Assembly (NCBI GenBank): GCA_016934095.1
Contig: JAFGTO010000184.1
Span: 1 to 13,860, forward strand
Source: Candidatus Glassiibacteriota bacterium
GTDB taxonomy: Bacteria > Gemmatimonadota > Glassbacteria > GWA2-58-10
Direction: 5' to 3'
Length of the DNA stretch: 13,860 nucleotides
The notes under the pieces are model-generated. The model saw only the letters and a list, made by a program, of their open reading frames with translations, ran no database searches and was not told where the DNA came from. A program made the position numbers and the translations under genes. Shown piece by piece: positions 6,159 through 13,475 of this stretch. The number at the start of each line of letters is the position of its first letter. Positions within the stretch are counted from its first letter, which is position 1.

Positions 6159-7556
6159 TCAGGATTTGACGAAAACGCCTTCTTTGGAGTACTCGTTCAG
6201 CTTGTTCCGCAAAGTCCGCACACTGATCCCAAGGATTTCAGAGGCGCGTGTACGATTGTTTTTTTCCTGGTCGAGTGTGCTCAGAATAAGTCTTTTCTCT
6301 ACTTCCCGCAAGGTCATGCCCGCAACGATACCGTCCATTCCAGGGCCGGCCGCTGCGCCGGAGATTTCGCGGTCGAACTGGAAATACCGCAAGCTCAGCG
6401 TTTCTTCGCGACATAAAACCACCGCGCGCTCGATCTGGTTTTCGAGTTCTCTGACATTTCCCTTCCACTCCTGGGCCATCAACAGCTCGAGAGCGTCATC
6501 CTCGATGCCCTCGATCTGCTTCCCGTTCTCTTCACAGTATTTGGTGATGAAATGGTCAACCAGCAGCGGGATGTCGTCGATACGTTCCCTGAGCGACGGA
6601 AGATAGATCGGTACCACGTTCAGGCGGTAGTACAGGTCTTCACGGAAACGGTTGTTCTTCACCTCTTCTTTCAGGTCCCGGTGCGTGGTGGCGATCACCC
6701 TGACATCCACACTCAACGGGGTCGGGTTGCCCACTTTCTCGAATTCTCTTTCCTGCAGCACGCGCAGCAGCTTGGCCTGCAGGGGCAGCGACATCTCCCC
6801 GATCTCATCCAGCAGCAAGGTACCGTTATCCGCCAACTCGAACCGCCCCTTGGTAGACCTGATCGCCCCGGTGAACGCACCTTTCTCGTGGCCGAACAGC
6901 TCGCTTTCCATCAGTCCCTCGGGCAGCGCCGCACAATTGAGCTTGATAAACGACCTGCTCTGCCGCGGGCTGTTGTAATGAATCGCCCGCGCCACCAGCT
7001 CCTTGCCCGTGCCGCTTTCGCCATGGATAAGCACCGTGGCCTTGCTGGGAGCGATCACCTCGATAGTATCGTAGACCTTCTGCATCACATCGCTCGAGCC
7101 CACGATCGAGCTGAAAGTGTACTTCTCTTTAAGCTGGTTGCGGAGCTGAGTATTGTCGTTGCGTAAAGTCCTGTTTTCATCCCTTAGCCGCTGACGCTCG
7201 ATTGCGCGCTCGACCAGGATTTCGATTGCATCGGCTTGAAAAGGCTTCTGCAGGTAGTGGTAGGCTCCAAGTTTCATCGCCTCCACCGCGTTTTCGATCG
7301 TACCGAAGGCGGTGATCATGACAACTTCTGTTTCCGGGCTGTTCTTCTTGACAGCGTCGAGCACCTCCATGCCGCTGACCTCGGGCATCCGGATATCCGT
7401 GATCACCAGATCGAAGTAGTCGCCTTTGATCTTTTCAATGGCCTGTGAACCGCTGCCCACAGCATCTACAACGTATTTCTTACGTTGGAGGGTCTCAACC
7501 AGGAAATCCCTCATCAGCGGCTCATCATCTACTACGAGGATACGCTTAAACTCCAT
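6159..7556 (-). CDS. Sigma-54-dependent response regulator, FlrC/FleR/FlgR-like
   Basis: An NtrC-class activator of 465 aa. The receiver domain is at 1-120 (acidic pair Asp10/Asp11, phospho-acceptor Asp54 in VITDIRMP, Lys104 in QKPF). The AAA+ domain spans about 150-380, with Walker A GESGTGKE at 179-186, the sigma-54-contacting GAFTGA at 226-231, and Walker B TLLLDE at 246-251. A C-terminal Fis-type helix-turn-helix lies at about 420-455 (RASEILGISVRTLRNKL). All catalytic elements are intact. I chose the ATG at 7556 because AAGGGGA stands four bases before it; an in-frame GTG at 7574 overlapping the kinase stop would add six residues. It directly follows the kinase gene and lies upstream of cheZ. 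With a sigma-54 promoter ahead of flgB, its role is most likely activation of basal-body genes, as for FlrC and FleR. Confidence 0.95.
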   Translation of the reverse strand: MEFKRILVVDDEPLMRDFLVETLQRKKYVVDAVGSGSQAIEKIKGDYFDLVITDIRMPEVSGMEVLDAVKKNSPETEVVMITAFGTIENAVEAMKLGAYHYLQKPFQADAIEILVERAIERQRLRDENRTLRNDNTQLRNQLKEKYTFSSIVGSSDVMQKVYDTIEVIAPSKATVLIHGESGTGKELVARAIHYNSPRQSRSFIKLNCAALPEGLMESELFGHEKGAFTGAIRSTKGRFELADNGTLLLDEIGEMSLPLQAKLLRVLQEREFEKVGNPTPLSVDVRVIATTHRDLKEEVKNNRFREDLYYRLNVVPIYLPSLRERIDDIPLLVDHFITKYCEENGKQIEGIEDDALELLMAQEWKGNVRELENQIERAVVLCREETLSLRYFQFDREISGAAAGPGMDGIVAGMTLREVEKRLILSTLDQEKNNRTRASEILGISVRTLRNKLNEYSKEGVFVKS

Positions 7557-7560
7557 ATTT

Positions 7561-7567
7561 TCCCCTT
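7561..7567 (-). promoter_or_regulatory. Ribosome binding site deciding the response-regulator start
   Basis: AAGGGGA on the minus strand lies four bases before the ATG at 7556. It sits inside the short extension that the alternative GTG at 7574 would require, so it favours the ATG. Confidence 0.7.
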
Positions 7568-7570
7568 CAA

Positions 7571-8686
7571 TCACGGATAGTGTGGTAATAAAATCGAAAC
7601 TTTCGTGCCGACCCCTACCCGGCTGGAGACATCGATTGAACCCTGCTGCTCATGGATCATTTTCTTGGCGATCGCCAGGCCCAGTCCGGTCCCGTCCTCA
7701 CGGGTGGTAAAAAACGGGTTGAAAATTTTCTCCCTGACTTCCCGGCTCATGCCTACCCCGTTATCGGAGATAAGCAGCTCGATATAGTCTTTTTTCTTAC
7801 CGTTTTTGTCTTTCAGCTTTCCGCCGTTGTCCGAGCTGGAAAGTTTGATGATCAGGCACCCGCCGTTGTTTTTCATCGCGTAAATAGCATTGCGGAAGAT
7901 ATTCAACAGGATTTGCTGCATCAGGCTGGGATCTATGCGGACGCCGACTTGACAGCCTGGAAATTCGCGCCTGACATCAATCCGGGGATGCTGGCTCTCG
8001 AGCTCCACCTCCACGAAGGAGAGCACTTCATCCACGTAGGCGGTCAGGTCTATCCAGCGCAGGTCGGGCTTGATCGGCCGGGTATAGATCAACAGGTTGG
8101 TAACTATCTTGTCAAGACTGGCTACTCCCTCGATGATTTTTTTGACCAGGTTCCGCCGGGGATCGTCATCATCCAGGTCCCGCTCGAGCAAGGCGGCGAA
8201 ACCGCCTATCCCCCCCAGAGGGTTACGGATTTCGTGGGCGACGTTGGCGGCCATCTCACCCAGGGCGCTCAGGGTCCGGGAACGGTTGACTTCGACCTTG
8301 AGCTCTTTGATTGTCGACAAGTCTGTAAAGATCTCCAGCGCTCCGACCACCTTGCCATCTTCGTCACAGACCGGCTTGATCCTCGATTCTACCGGCACTT
8401 TCGACCCGTCTTTACGGCAGAGCGGCTTTTCGTTGCTGCCGCTCTGCAGCTCCCCATTTTCAAGAAACCCGGCGATTACATCCCGGCTCTTCCCGGTCGC
8501 ATAAAAAGGCAGCCCCTGATAACTGTTTCCCAGGATCTCGGCGCGCTCATACCCGGTGATCGCCTCGGCCGCCTGGTTAAACATCACCACTTCGCCCTTG
8601 AGGTTAACCGCCAGTACCCCGCTGTTGACGTGTTCCAGGGCAGTAACTGAATATATTTCAAGTATCTGGGGAATGGTCCGGGTCAT
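7571..8686 (-). CDS. Soluble PAS-domain sensor histidine kinase, FlrB/FleS-like
   Basis: A 371-aa kinase without membrane segments, so cytoplasmic. An N-terminal PAS domain covers about residues 10-125 (GVLAVNLKGEVVMFNQAAEAITGY; a PAC-like end near GALEIFTDLS). The dimerisation/phospho-acceptor helix has His151 in the H-box (VAHEIRNPLGG). The ATPase domain shows the N-box around LLNIFRNAIYAM (260-271), G1 DNGVGM (308-313), an FFTT F-box (325-328), and G2 GTGLGLAIA (332-340). The stop overlaps or abuts the start region of the sigma-54 activator, so the two form a cognate pair. The architecture matches FlrB/FleS/FlgS kinases, which sense the state of early flagellar assembly. The start ATG has no clear ribosome site; the gene begins 20 bp after the preceding stop, so it may be translated by coupling. 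Confidence 0.93.
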   Translation of the reverse strand: MTRTIPQILEIYSVTALEHVNSGVLAVNLKGEVVMFNQAAEAITGYERAEILGNSYQGLPFYATGKSRDVIAGFLENGELQSGSNEKPLCRKDGSKVPVESRIKPVCDEDGKVVGALEIFTDLSTIKELKVEVNRSRTLSALGEMAANVAHEIRNPLGGIGGFAALLERDLDDDDPRRNLVKKIIEGVASLDKIVTNLLIYTRPIKPDLRWIDLTAYVDEVLSFVEVELESQHPRIDVRREFPGCQVGVRIDPSLMQQILLNIFRNAIYAMKNNGGCLIIKLSSSDNGGKLKDKNGKKKDYIELLISDNGVGMSREVREKIFNPFFTTREDGTGLGLAIAKKMIHEQQGSIDVSSRVGVGTKVSILLPHYP

Positions 8687-8706
8687 CGGATAGCACTCGG
8701 GGGTAG

Positions 8707-9423
8707 CTAGATTCTGTTAAGGAGTTCTTTTTTCTTTTTTTTGAACTCATCCTCGGTCAGGATACCCGCTTTACGCAACTCGTCCAGACGCCGGATCTGT
8801 TCAATAGTCTCAATGCCGTTCTCTTTATTCCGCTGCTGTTTGCGATATTCCTTCTCTCCGAGCCGGGCTGGAATCCGGGAAGCCTGACCCGTTTTTTTAC
8901 CTTCCGCTCCGGGATCAGGATTCCGGTCGTTCTGCGGCGGCTCTGTCGAGGAAATATCCGGTATTTCTACACATTCTTTTGCCGCTTCGTACCGTTCGAG
9001 ACGGCTTTCAAGCTTCAGCAGTTTCTCGGAGTATTCGCGGGCTTGGTTTCTCAAGGCGAGTAATTCGAGGGCGTGGCGCATTTTCAGCTTCACGTCCTCC
9101 AGACGGAACGGCTTGACGATAATATCGTAAGCTCCGATCTCACCCAAGCGGTCCGCATCGAAAGCGCCGGTTTGTGGAACCAGCAGATAGACCAGAGAGA
9201 GCTTCTGTCTGGAATGAATCCGGGCGATCAGCCCGACAACTTCTTTCACTCCGACCCCACTGCTGATAATCGCCAGGGAGAACCTGTTTCGCGAGATCGT
9301 TTTCACGGCCCCACCGCTGTCAGCCGCCACCTGGACAGCGAAGCCGCTGTGTTTCAGATAATTGGTCAACAGCTCCCGGCTGAGCAGTTCATTATCAACA
9401 AGCAGGATGTCGTGGTTTGCCAT
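8707..9423 (-). CDS. Degenerate receiver domain protein with C-terminal SHOCT domain
   Basis: A 238-aa protein in three parts. Residues 1-120 follow the receiver fold (ILLVDNELLSRELLTNYL; IIVKPFRLEDV with conserved Lys104), but the phospho-acceptor position is Ser54 (FSLAIISSG) where an Asp is expected, and the acidic pair reads Asp10-Asn11. It is therefore probably not phosphorylated in the ordinary way. A coiled-coil segment (about 117-150) and a low-complexity, charged linker (155-205) follow. Residues about 207-236 match the SHOCT pattern (IEQIRRLDELRKAGILTEDEF followed by a Lys-rich end), a short C-terminal module found on many proteins and thought to aid oligomerisation. It has no DNA-binding or enzyme domain. 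It sits directly upstream of the FlrB/FlrC-like pair, suggesting it modulates that system. That role is inference; the domain calls are from pattern. Confidence 0.85.
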   Translation of the reverse strand: MANHDILLVDNELLSRELLTNYLKHSGFAVQVAADSGGAVKTISRNRFSLAIISSGVGVKEVVGLIARIHSRQKLSLVYLLVPQTGAFDADRLGEIGAYDIIVKPFRLEDVKLKMRHALELLALRNQAREYSEKLLKLESRLERYEAAKECVEIPDISSTEPPQNDRNPDPGAEGKKTGQASRIPARLGEKEYRKQQRNKENGIETIEQIRRLDELRKAGILTEDEFKKKKKELLNRI

Positions 9424-9516
9424 CCCTTGTATCGCCTGAGTTAAACGACCGAGCGCATTCCCCGTGGCTTGGCCGCTTAGGGAGTGCGAGCGAATGAAAA
9501 TAGCAATATCCCGACA

Positions 9517-9558
9517 ATTGAAGATTCTCCTTGAGCTTGCTCAAGGGGAGTCTTCAAT
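9517..9558. repeat. Long near-perfect hairpin between fapA and the degenerate receiver gene
   Basis: Twenty-base arms (9517-9536 and 9539-9558) meet almost without a spacer, closing as G(CUUG)C if transcribed. Eighteen pairs are Watson-Crick. The other two are G-U in a plus-strand RNA but A-C mismatches in the minus-strand operon RNA. No T-run follows on either side. It may be a processing stem, a small repeated palindromic element, or a remnant of an antisense RNA. Confidence 0.6.
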
Positions 9559-9580
9559 CAATCATTTCGGTCAGGTATCC

Positions 9581-9615
9581 CCGATCTTTCCCGGACCGGT
9601 CAAGCGAAAGATCGG
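9581..9615. repeat. Inverted repeat downstream of fapA
   Basis: The arms ccgatcttt (9581-9589) and aaagatcgg (9607-9615) are a perfect 9-bp inverted repeat with a 17-nt loop. The second arm is part of the 21-bp tandem repeat at 9605-9646. In the minus transcript it follows the fapA stop by about 30 nt, without a U-run. Confidence 0.5.
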
Positions 9616-9646
9616 CGGTGGCGATCGAAAGATCGACGGTGGCGAT
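9605..9646. repeat. Two-copy 21-bp tandem repeat at the fapA 3' end
   Basis: Units 9605-9625 and 9626-9646 begin cgaaagatcg and end cggtggcgat, and differ at one base (g or a at unit position 11). The repeat ends at the fapA stop codon, so it does not alter the protein. Confidence 0.8.
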
Positions 9647-11355
9647 CATTCTTCTCCTTCTTCGTCCTCTTCGATATCGGTGGCCTGACCGGTGCCGTCC
9701 CCGGCGGCATCCTTGAGCGATACGCGCTTGAATTCAATCTGGTTCTCTTCCAGCTCGGCCATCACCCTTCTCTGTCTCCCCTCGACTTTCCTCACGACCT
9801 CATTGATCCCGATCAATACACCCGGCCACAGGTTCTGCAGCACATAGATCCTGCGCTCCTTGCCGAACTGGTCTACGAACTTTGCGTTAAAATCTTCCTG
9901 TTCCTGGACAACGTCGTTTTTAATCTGCTCCAGTTTTTTTATTTTTTCCAACAGCAGGGCGAGCTCTTTCTCTTTTTCGGGGGGGAACTTGGGCAGTCTT
10001 TTTTTCAGCAGGTCGAGGAAGTCCAACCGCTTGCGCAGCAGCTTGTCTTCCTCCGCCAGTACGGAAAATTCTTCCTCAAGGTCCTGGTGTTTTAAATTAA
10101 CTTCATCCTTGATAATCTTACCCACCTTAATCGAGGTCTTGGTATCGCTCATCGAGCCGATGGTTTTAGCGCGAATGCAGCTGCCGCTGAAAACAGTGCT
10201 GCCGGCGATCAACCCGCGGTCTCTCATAGCCCGGACTTCGCTCTCGGCGTGGATCACGCTGTTGAGGATGTAGGAGCCGACCTCGACATCCTTGCCGGCG
10301 GAAACGACACCCTCCTGGATAAAGAGCGCCTTCACCGAGCCGTCGGCCACCACCTTGGCTTTTTTCTCTTTCTGGGTGCCGATAATTCCTTTCTTGACTT
10401 CGATGTTTCCGCTGGTTGAAACCAGCTCTGCGGCTTCGACAGTTCCCCGGACAAAGATGTTGCCCTCGGTATGCACCTGGAAGTCCGCTTTCACGTCCCC
10501 GTTGATGATCACATCGCCGGGATAGGAGATGTTGCCGGTGGAATAGTCCACATTGCCGCGGACCACGTAGACATTCTCCACGTGGAGCAGGTGGTCTTCG
10601 TAGAAAACATTCCCGATCAGCGAGGAGTACAGCGACAACTCGTCCTCCGAGAGGTAGGTGTTCTTACCCCTCGGCATCGGCTCGTCTTCTCCCGGCCGTG
10701 GCTCCAGTTTTTTATTGGTGACCGTAAAGCCGACCTCACCCGGAGTGGCCGGGGTTTTCACCGCCAGCAACTGGTCCTTGTCCACGACCTTGATCAGGTT
10801 GATATTCTTGAAATCGACTGTCCCGTCTTCGTTGATCAGCGGCTGGCTCGATTTCTCGATATCGATCTTCATGTCTATCTTGGCATCCTGGCCGTCGACC
10901 CGGGGTTTGCCGCGCGCTACCACGGCTTTGCGAACCGGCTGGCCGTCCTTCAACAGCTTATCGATCAGCTTCTCGTCGATACCGCATTCCACCCCGCGCT
11001 CGTAAAGCTTATAAAGCACGTCGTTAACCGTGATTTCCGCTATGCCCTCAGGTACACCCAGCGAAAGGTAGGCTTCCATCACGTTGTCCGCGACCGAGAC
11101 CTCGATATACTTATCCTTAAGGGTGTCGTACCTTTCAAAATAATCGGCGATCTTCAACGATTCGCCGCTGGCGTCCTGCCAGATCTTGCGGATCACTTCG
11201 AAATCGGCGTTTACTACGCCTTTGCGGATAATTTCCTTGCGGAGATCCTCGAAATCGAAGAGGTCGCGCTTCTCACGGTAGACCGAAAGGTAGACACCGT
11301 CTTCCCGCTGTTCAAACTTCCCTATTTCCTGATCTGTAACGACTATTTCATCCAT
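9646..11355 (-). CDS. fapA: FapA (DUF342) flagellar assembly protein
   Basis: A 569-aa member of the FapA/DUF342 family, cytoplasmic, with no signal or membrane segment. The N-terminal part (1-135) is helical. The FapA core starts near 145 (ARGKPRVDGQDAKIDM, then VDFKNINLIKVVDKDQLLAV). Residues about 258-412 are a run of short Gly/Val strands (GNVDYSTGNISYPGDVIING, GNIFVRGTVEAAEL, GNIEVKKGIIG), typical of the family's right-handed beta-helix. A coiled coil (about 422-495) and an acidic tail (EEDEEGEE) follow. In Vibrio vulnificus FapA is needed for flagellar assembly and responds to sugar-transport state through IIA-Glc; whether that applies here is unknown. The ATG has no good ribosome site; the gene begins 19 bp after cheY, so coupling is likely. 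Confidence 0.93.
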   Translation of the reverse strand: MDEIVVTDQEIGKFEQREDGVYLSVYREKRDLFDFEDLRKEIIRKGVVNADFEVIRKIWQDASGESLKIADYFERYDTLKDKYIEVSVADNVMEAYLSLGVPEGIAEITVNDVLYKLYERGVECGIDEKLIDKLLKDGQPVRKAVVARGKPRVDGQDAKIDMKIDIEKSSQPLINEDGTVDFKNINLIKVVDKDQLLAVKTPATPGEVGFTVTNKKLEPRPGEDEPMPRGKNTYLSEDELSLYSSLIGNVFYEDHLLHVENVYVVRGNVDYSTGNISYPGDVIINGDVKADFQVHTEGNIFVRGTVEAAELVSTSGNIEVKKGIIGTQKEKKAKVVADGSVKALFIQEGVVSAGKDVEVGSYILNSVIHAESEVRAMRDRGLIAGSTVFSGSCIRAKTIGSMSDTKTSIKVGKIIKDEVNLKHQDLEEEFSVLAEEDKLLRKRLDFLDLLKKRLPKFPPEKEKELALLLEKIKKLEQIKNDVVQEQEDFNAKFVDQFGKERRIYVLQNLWPGVLIGINEVVRKVEGRQRRVMAELEENQIEFKRVSLKDAAGDGTGQATDIEEDEEGEE

Positions 11356-11374
11356 AATGGAGGCACTCGTGAGT

Positions 11375-11749
11375 TCAGGAACCGATAACCTGGTCCATTT
11401 TTTCTTTCAGGGTCTGCGGAGTAAAGGGTTTGACAATGTAGCTGTTAACACCTGCTTTCATCGCCTCGATTATATCTTCCTTGATACTGCGGGTGGTAAC
11501 CATCAAGATAGGTATCCCTTTGAACTGTCCTGCCCGTACCTTATTTACAAATTCCAGACCACTCATGTTGGGCATATTCCAATCGGTGATAATAAAATTT
11601 ATTCCCGCTTCCGTTTCGAGCTTGGCATAAGCATCGGCCCCGTCTTCCGCCTCGACAACATCTTCAATACCGATACGCTTAAGAGTGTTGACAATGATCC
11701 TTCTCATGGTGGCGGAATCATCCACGGCTAATACCTTCAAATTCGCCAT
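11375..11749 (-). CDS. cheY: Chemotaxis response regulator CheY
   Basis: A 124-aa single-domain receiver. All active-site residues are present: Asp10/Asp11 (AVDDSATMRR), phospho-acceptor Asp56 (FIITDWNMPNMSG), Thr85, and Lys107 (YIVKPFTPQTL). The DWNMPNMSGLEF stretch is characteristic of chemotaxis CheY rather than of generic receivers. CheY-P binds the FliM/FliN switch to change rotation. It has a strong GGAGGAGG ribosome site (11757-11764) and is the first gene of the motility-control block that includes fapA, the kinase/activator pair and cheZ. No cheA, cheW or receptor gene is in the window, so its kinase must be encoded elsewhere. Confidence 0.95.
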   Translation of the reverse strand: MANLKVLAVDDSATMRRIIVNTLKRIGIEDVVEAEDGADAYAKLETEAGINFIITDWNMPNMSGLEFVNKVRAGQFKGIPILMVTTRSIKEDIIEAMKAGVNSYIVKPFTPQTLKEKMDQVIGS

Positions 11750-11852
11750 ATACTTGCCTCCTCCACAAAAAATGCCGCACTATACGGAACGAGAGAACCC
11801 GGAACCGCTGGTTAAAAGCAGCAAAAAATAGAAGCGGCTCCCGTCAACAAAA

Positions 11853-11902
11853 AGTCCGTCTTATCCGGATCCGGCACACAGTCAGCGGCCGTCTTGCGGA
11901 CT
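11853..11902 (-). terminator. Weak terminator-like stem upstream of cheY
   Basis: In the minus transcript, agtccg and cggact (plus 11897-11902 and 11853-11858) pair and are followed by five Us (plus 11849-11853). The interior holds the perfect palindrome ccggatccgg (11865-11874). The stem is short. It could be a terminator for the 12019 gene, or an attenuator if transcription starts at the candidate promoter just upstream. Confidence 0.35.
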
Positions 11903-11927
11903 ATTAAACTTCCTTTCTTTTCTTTAA

Positions 11928-11954
11928 TTTATAAACGCACAGTACATTTTTCAA
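11928..11954 (-). promoter_or_regulatory. Candidate housekeeping promoter for the cheY block
   Basis: On the minus strand TTGAAA (plus 11949-11954) and TATAAA (plus 11928-11933) are 15 bp apart; shifting the -10 to TAAATT gives 17 bp. It lies in an AT-rich stretch about 180 bp before cheY. No sigma-54 or sigma-28 match was seen in the 11750-12018 gap. Confidence 0.3.
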
Positions 11955-12018
11955 GCAATAAAACGTTTTTTAAGGAATAAATTTCCCACATTGACGGCAA
12001 AATCGGAAAAAAAATCCA

Positions 12019-13437
12019 TCATTCGGCTTCAATTTCATCTCTCTCATCTTTCAGGGCTTTCCACAGCGGGGCGTAATTATTGGAGGCGTTCCATAGAATC
12101 CAGCCTACCGCCCCGCTCTCCTTTGCGGCCCGCATCTGGTCGAGAATGTACCGGGAGCCGAAAGAAGGGGCCCGCCACTTGAAGCCCTGGATATAGGGCT
12201 GCACCCCGGTAGAGCGGCTGCCCCGCCGCCTGATCCCTTTCAGGGTACCCTCCCGCACGATGCTGTAAGCCCGCTTCTCCTTGTATTCCGCCTTGAACTC
12301 CCTGGGGAAATGCGAGGGGTAGAGCATCGGGCAGACAACGTCCGCGTGTTCGGCTATCATATCGTAATCCTGCCCGATCCAGTAATTCCGGTCTTTGTGC
12401 AGCCAGGGAACCCAGCCGAATACATCTACGGCCAGCGACACCCGGCTGCCTTCCAGGGTCCGGCTCACCTTGGAGAGGAACAGCCTCATCACGTCTGCCC
12501 GGTTCAGCGAGTCGATGGTAACCGGGTACCAGCAGTGGCCGATCTTGCCATCGGTAGGAAAACGGGTGTAATCCAACTGGATCTGGTCGAAGCCGAAAGA
12601 AATCAGCTCTCCGATGATTCCCAGCAGGTAGTCATGCACCCGCTCATCGTAGGGGTTCGCCCAGAGCTCGCCGTTATCCTGCTCCCAGGGAGCGCCGGTG
12701 GCCGAGTCGAGCACGGCGTAGGGCCAGGTGCTGTCTCCGGCGGCATGGCCCGCCAGCAGGGGGTCTTTGAAAGCCACCACCCTGGCGCAGGCGATGAGGC
12801 CGTGCCCGTGCAACTCCTCCACCAGCCCGGCGGGATCCCGGAGACGCCTGGTATTGGCTCCGATCTCAGCGGCCAGGGGCAGGCTGCTGGTATAGGAGAG
12901 CCTTCCGTGGTCGTCTTTCATGTCGATTACGAACCCGCCGACTACCGTGCCCCGTACGCTGTCGATGAATTCCTCGACCTTTCGGCGGATGCCTGCGGTG
13001 GCCCCGCTGATATAGATCCCGTTGTACCTCAGTGCCAGGGGATTATCGCTCTGCGGCTCGCTGAAAACCGTATCTGTCTCCTCCTGCAGGGGCGCGGGGA
13101 TCCCGGCCCCGGAAAGAGTGTCTATCGGTGCTGTCACAGAATCGACAGACAACGCAGGCGGCAGCGAATCAGGCTCCGGGATCTCTTCCCTGGCAGGCAG
13201 CGGGCCTGCAGCGGAATCTGCGCAGAGGGTATCAGCCGTGCCCGCCGAATCCGGCGGGCCGTGGCCGGCCGCCCGGCCCAAGGAATCGGCAAGGACTGCT
13301 GCGGAATCAACAGGGACCTGCGATCCATCATCAGCCGGGAAAACCGGCCGGGGCGTCAGGCCGCAGACCAGCAGGAAAACCGCAGCAGCAAACCCGGCGG
13401 CAAGCGATGACCTGGAAAGAGTCCTCAGTAAAAGCAA
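12019..13437 (-). CDS. Exported DUF4015 putative glycoside hydrolase
   Basis: A 472-aa protein. The N-terminus has a few Arg residues followed by a hydrophobic core (about 12-28) and a likely cleavage region near FPA-DD (residue 35). There is no proper lipobox, so a soluble or periplasmic product is expected. Residues about 36-130 are a Pro/Ser/Asp/Ala-rich low-complexity linker. From about 135 to the end it matches the DUF4015 putative glycosyl hydrolase family, a TIM-barrel group: NGIYISG at the first strand, FVIDMKDDHG (169-178), the hallmark FDQIQLDYTRFPTDG (283-297), VDVFGW (337-342), VCPMLYPSHF and GWILWNASNNYA. Its substrate is unknown; a cell-wall or exopolysaccharide glycan is a guess. 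The start is a TTG with GGAG eight bases upstream; no ATG is available at the N-terminus. It follows bioA by 38 bp. Confidence 0.88.
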   Translation of the reverse strand: MLLLRTLSRSSLAAGFAAAVFLLVCGLTPRPVFPADDGSQVPVDSAAVLADSLGRAAGHGPPDSAGTADTLCADSAAGPLPAREEIPEPDSLPPALSVDSVTAPIDTLSGAGIPAPLQEETDTVFSEPQSDNPLALRYNGIYISGATAGIRRKVEEFIDSVRGTVVGGFVIDMKDDHGRLSYTSSLPLAAEIGANTRRLRDPAGLVEELHGHGLIACARVVAFKDPLLAGHAAGDSTWPYAVLDSATGAPWEQDNGELWANPYDERVHDYLLGIIGELISFGFDQIQLDYTRFPTDGKIGHCWYPVTIDSLNRADVMRLFLSKVSRTLEGSRVSLAVDVFGWVPWLHKDRNYWIGQDYDMIAEHADVVCPMLYPSHFPREFKAEYKEKRAYSIVREGTLKGIRRRGSRSTGVQPYIQGFKWRAPSFGSRYILDQMRAAKESGAVGWILWNASNNYAPLWKALKDERDEIEAE

Positions 13438-13475
13438 GAATCCGGCTCCGCGGTTAATGTTCGTAAAGGGGCAAG

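Noticed and set aside
7652..8650. 332-codon plus-strand open frame across the histidine kinase
   Set aside because: Antisense shadow; the minus strand carries all kinase motifs.
10471..11388. 305-codon plus-strand open frame across fapA
   Set aside because: Antisense shadow; the beta-helix repeats of FapA on the other strand explain the region.
12310..13410. 366-codon plus-strand open frame across the DUF4015 gene
   Set aside because: Antisense shadow of a gene with a recognisable signal peptide and family motifs.
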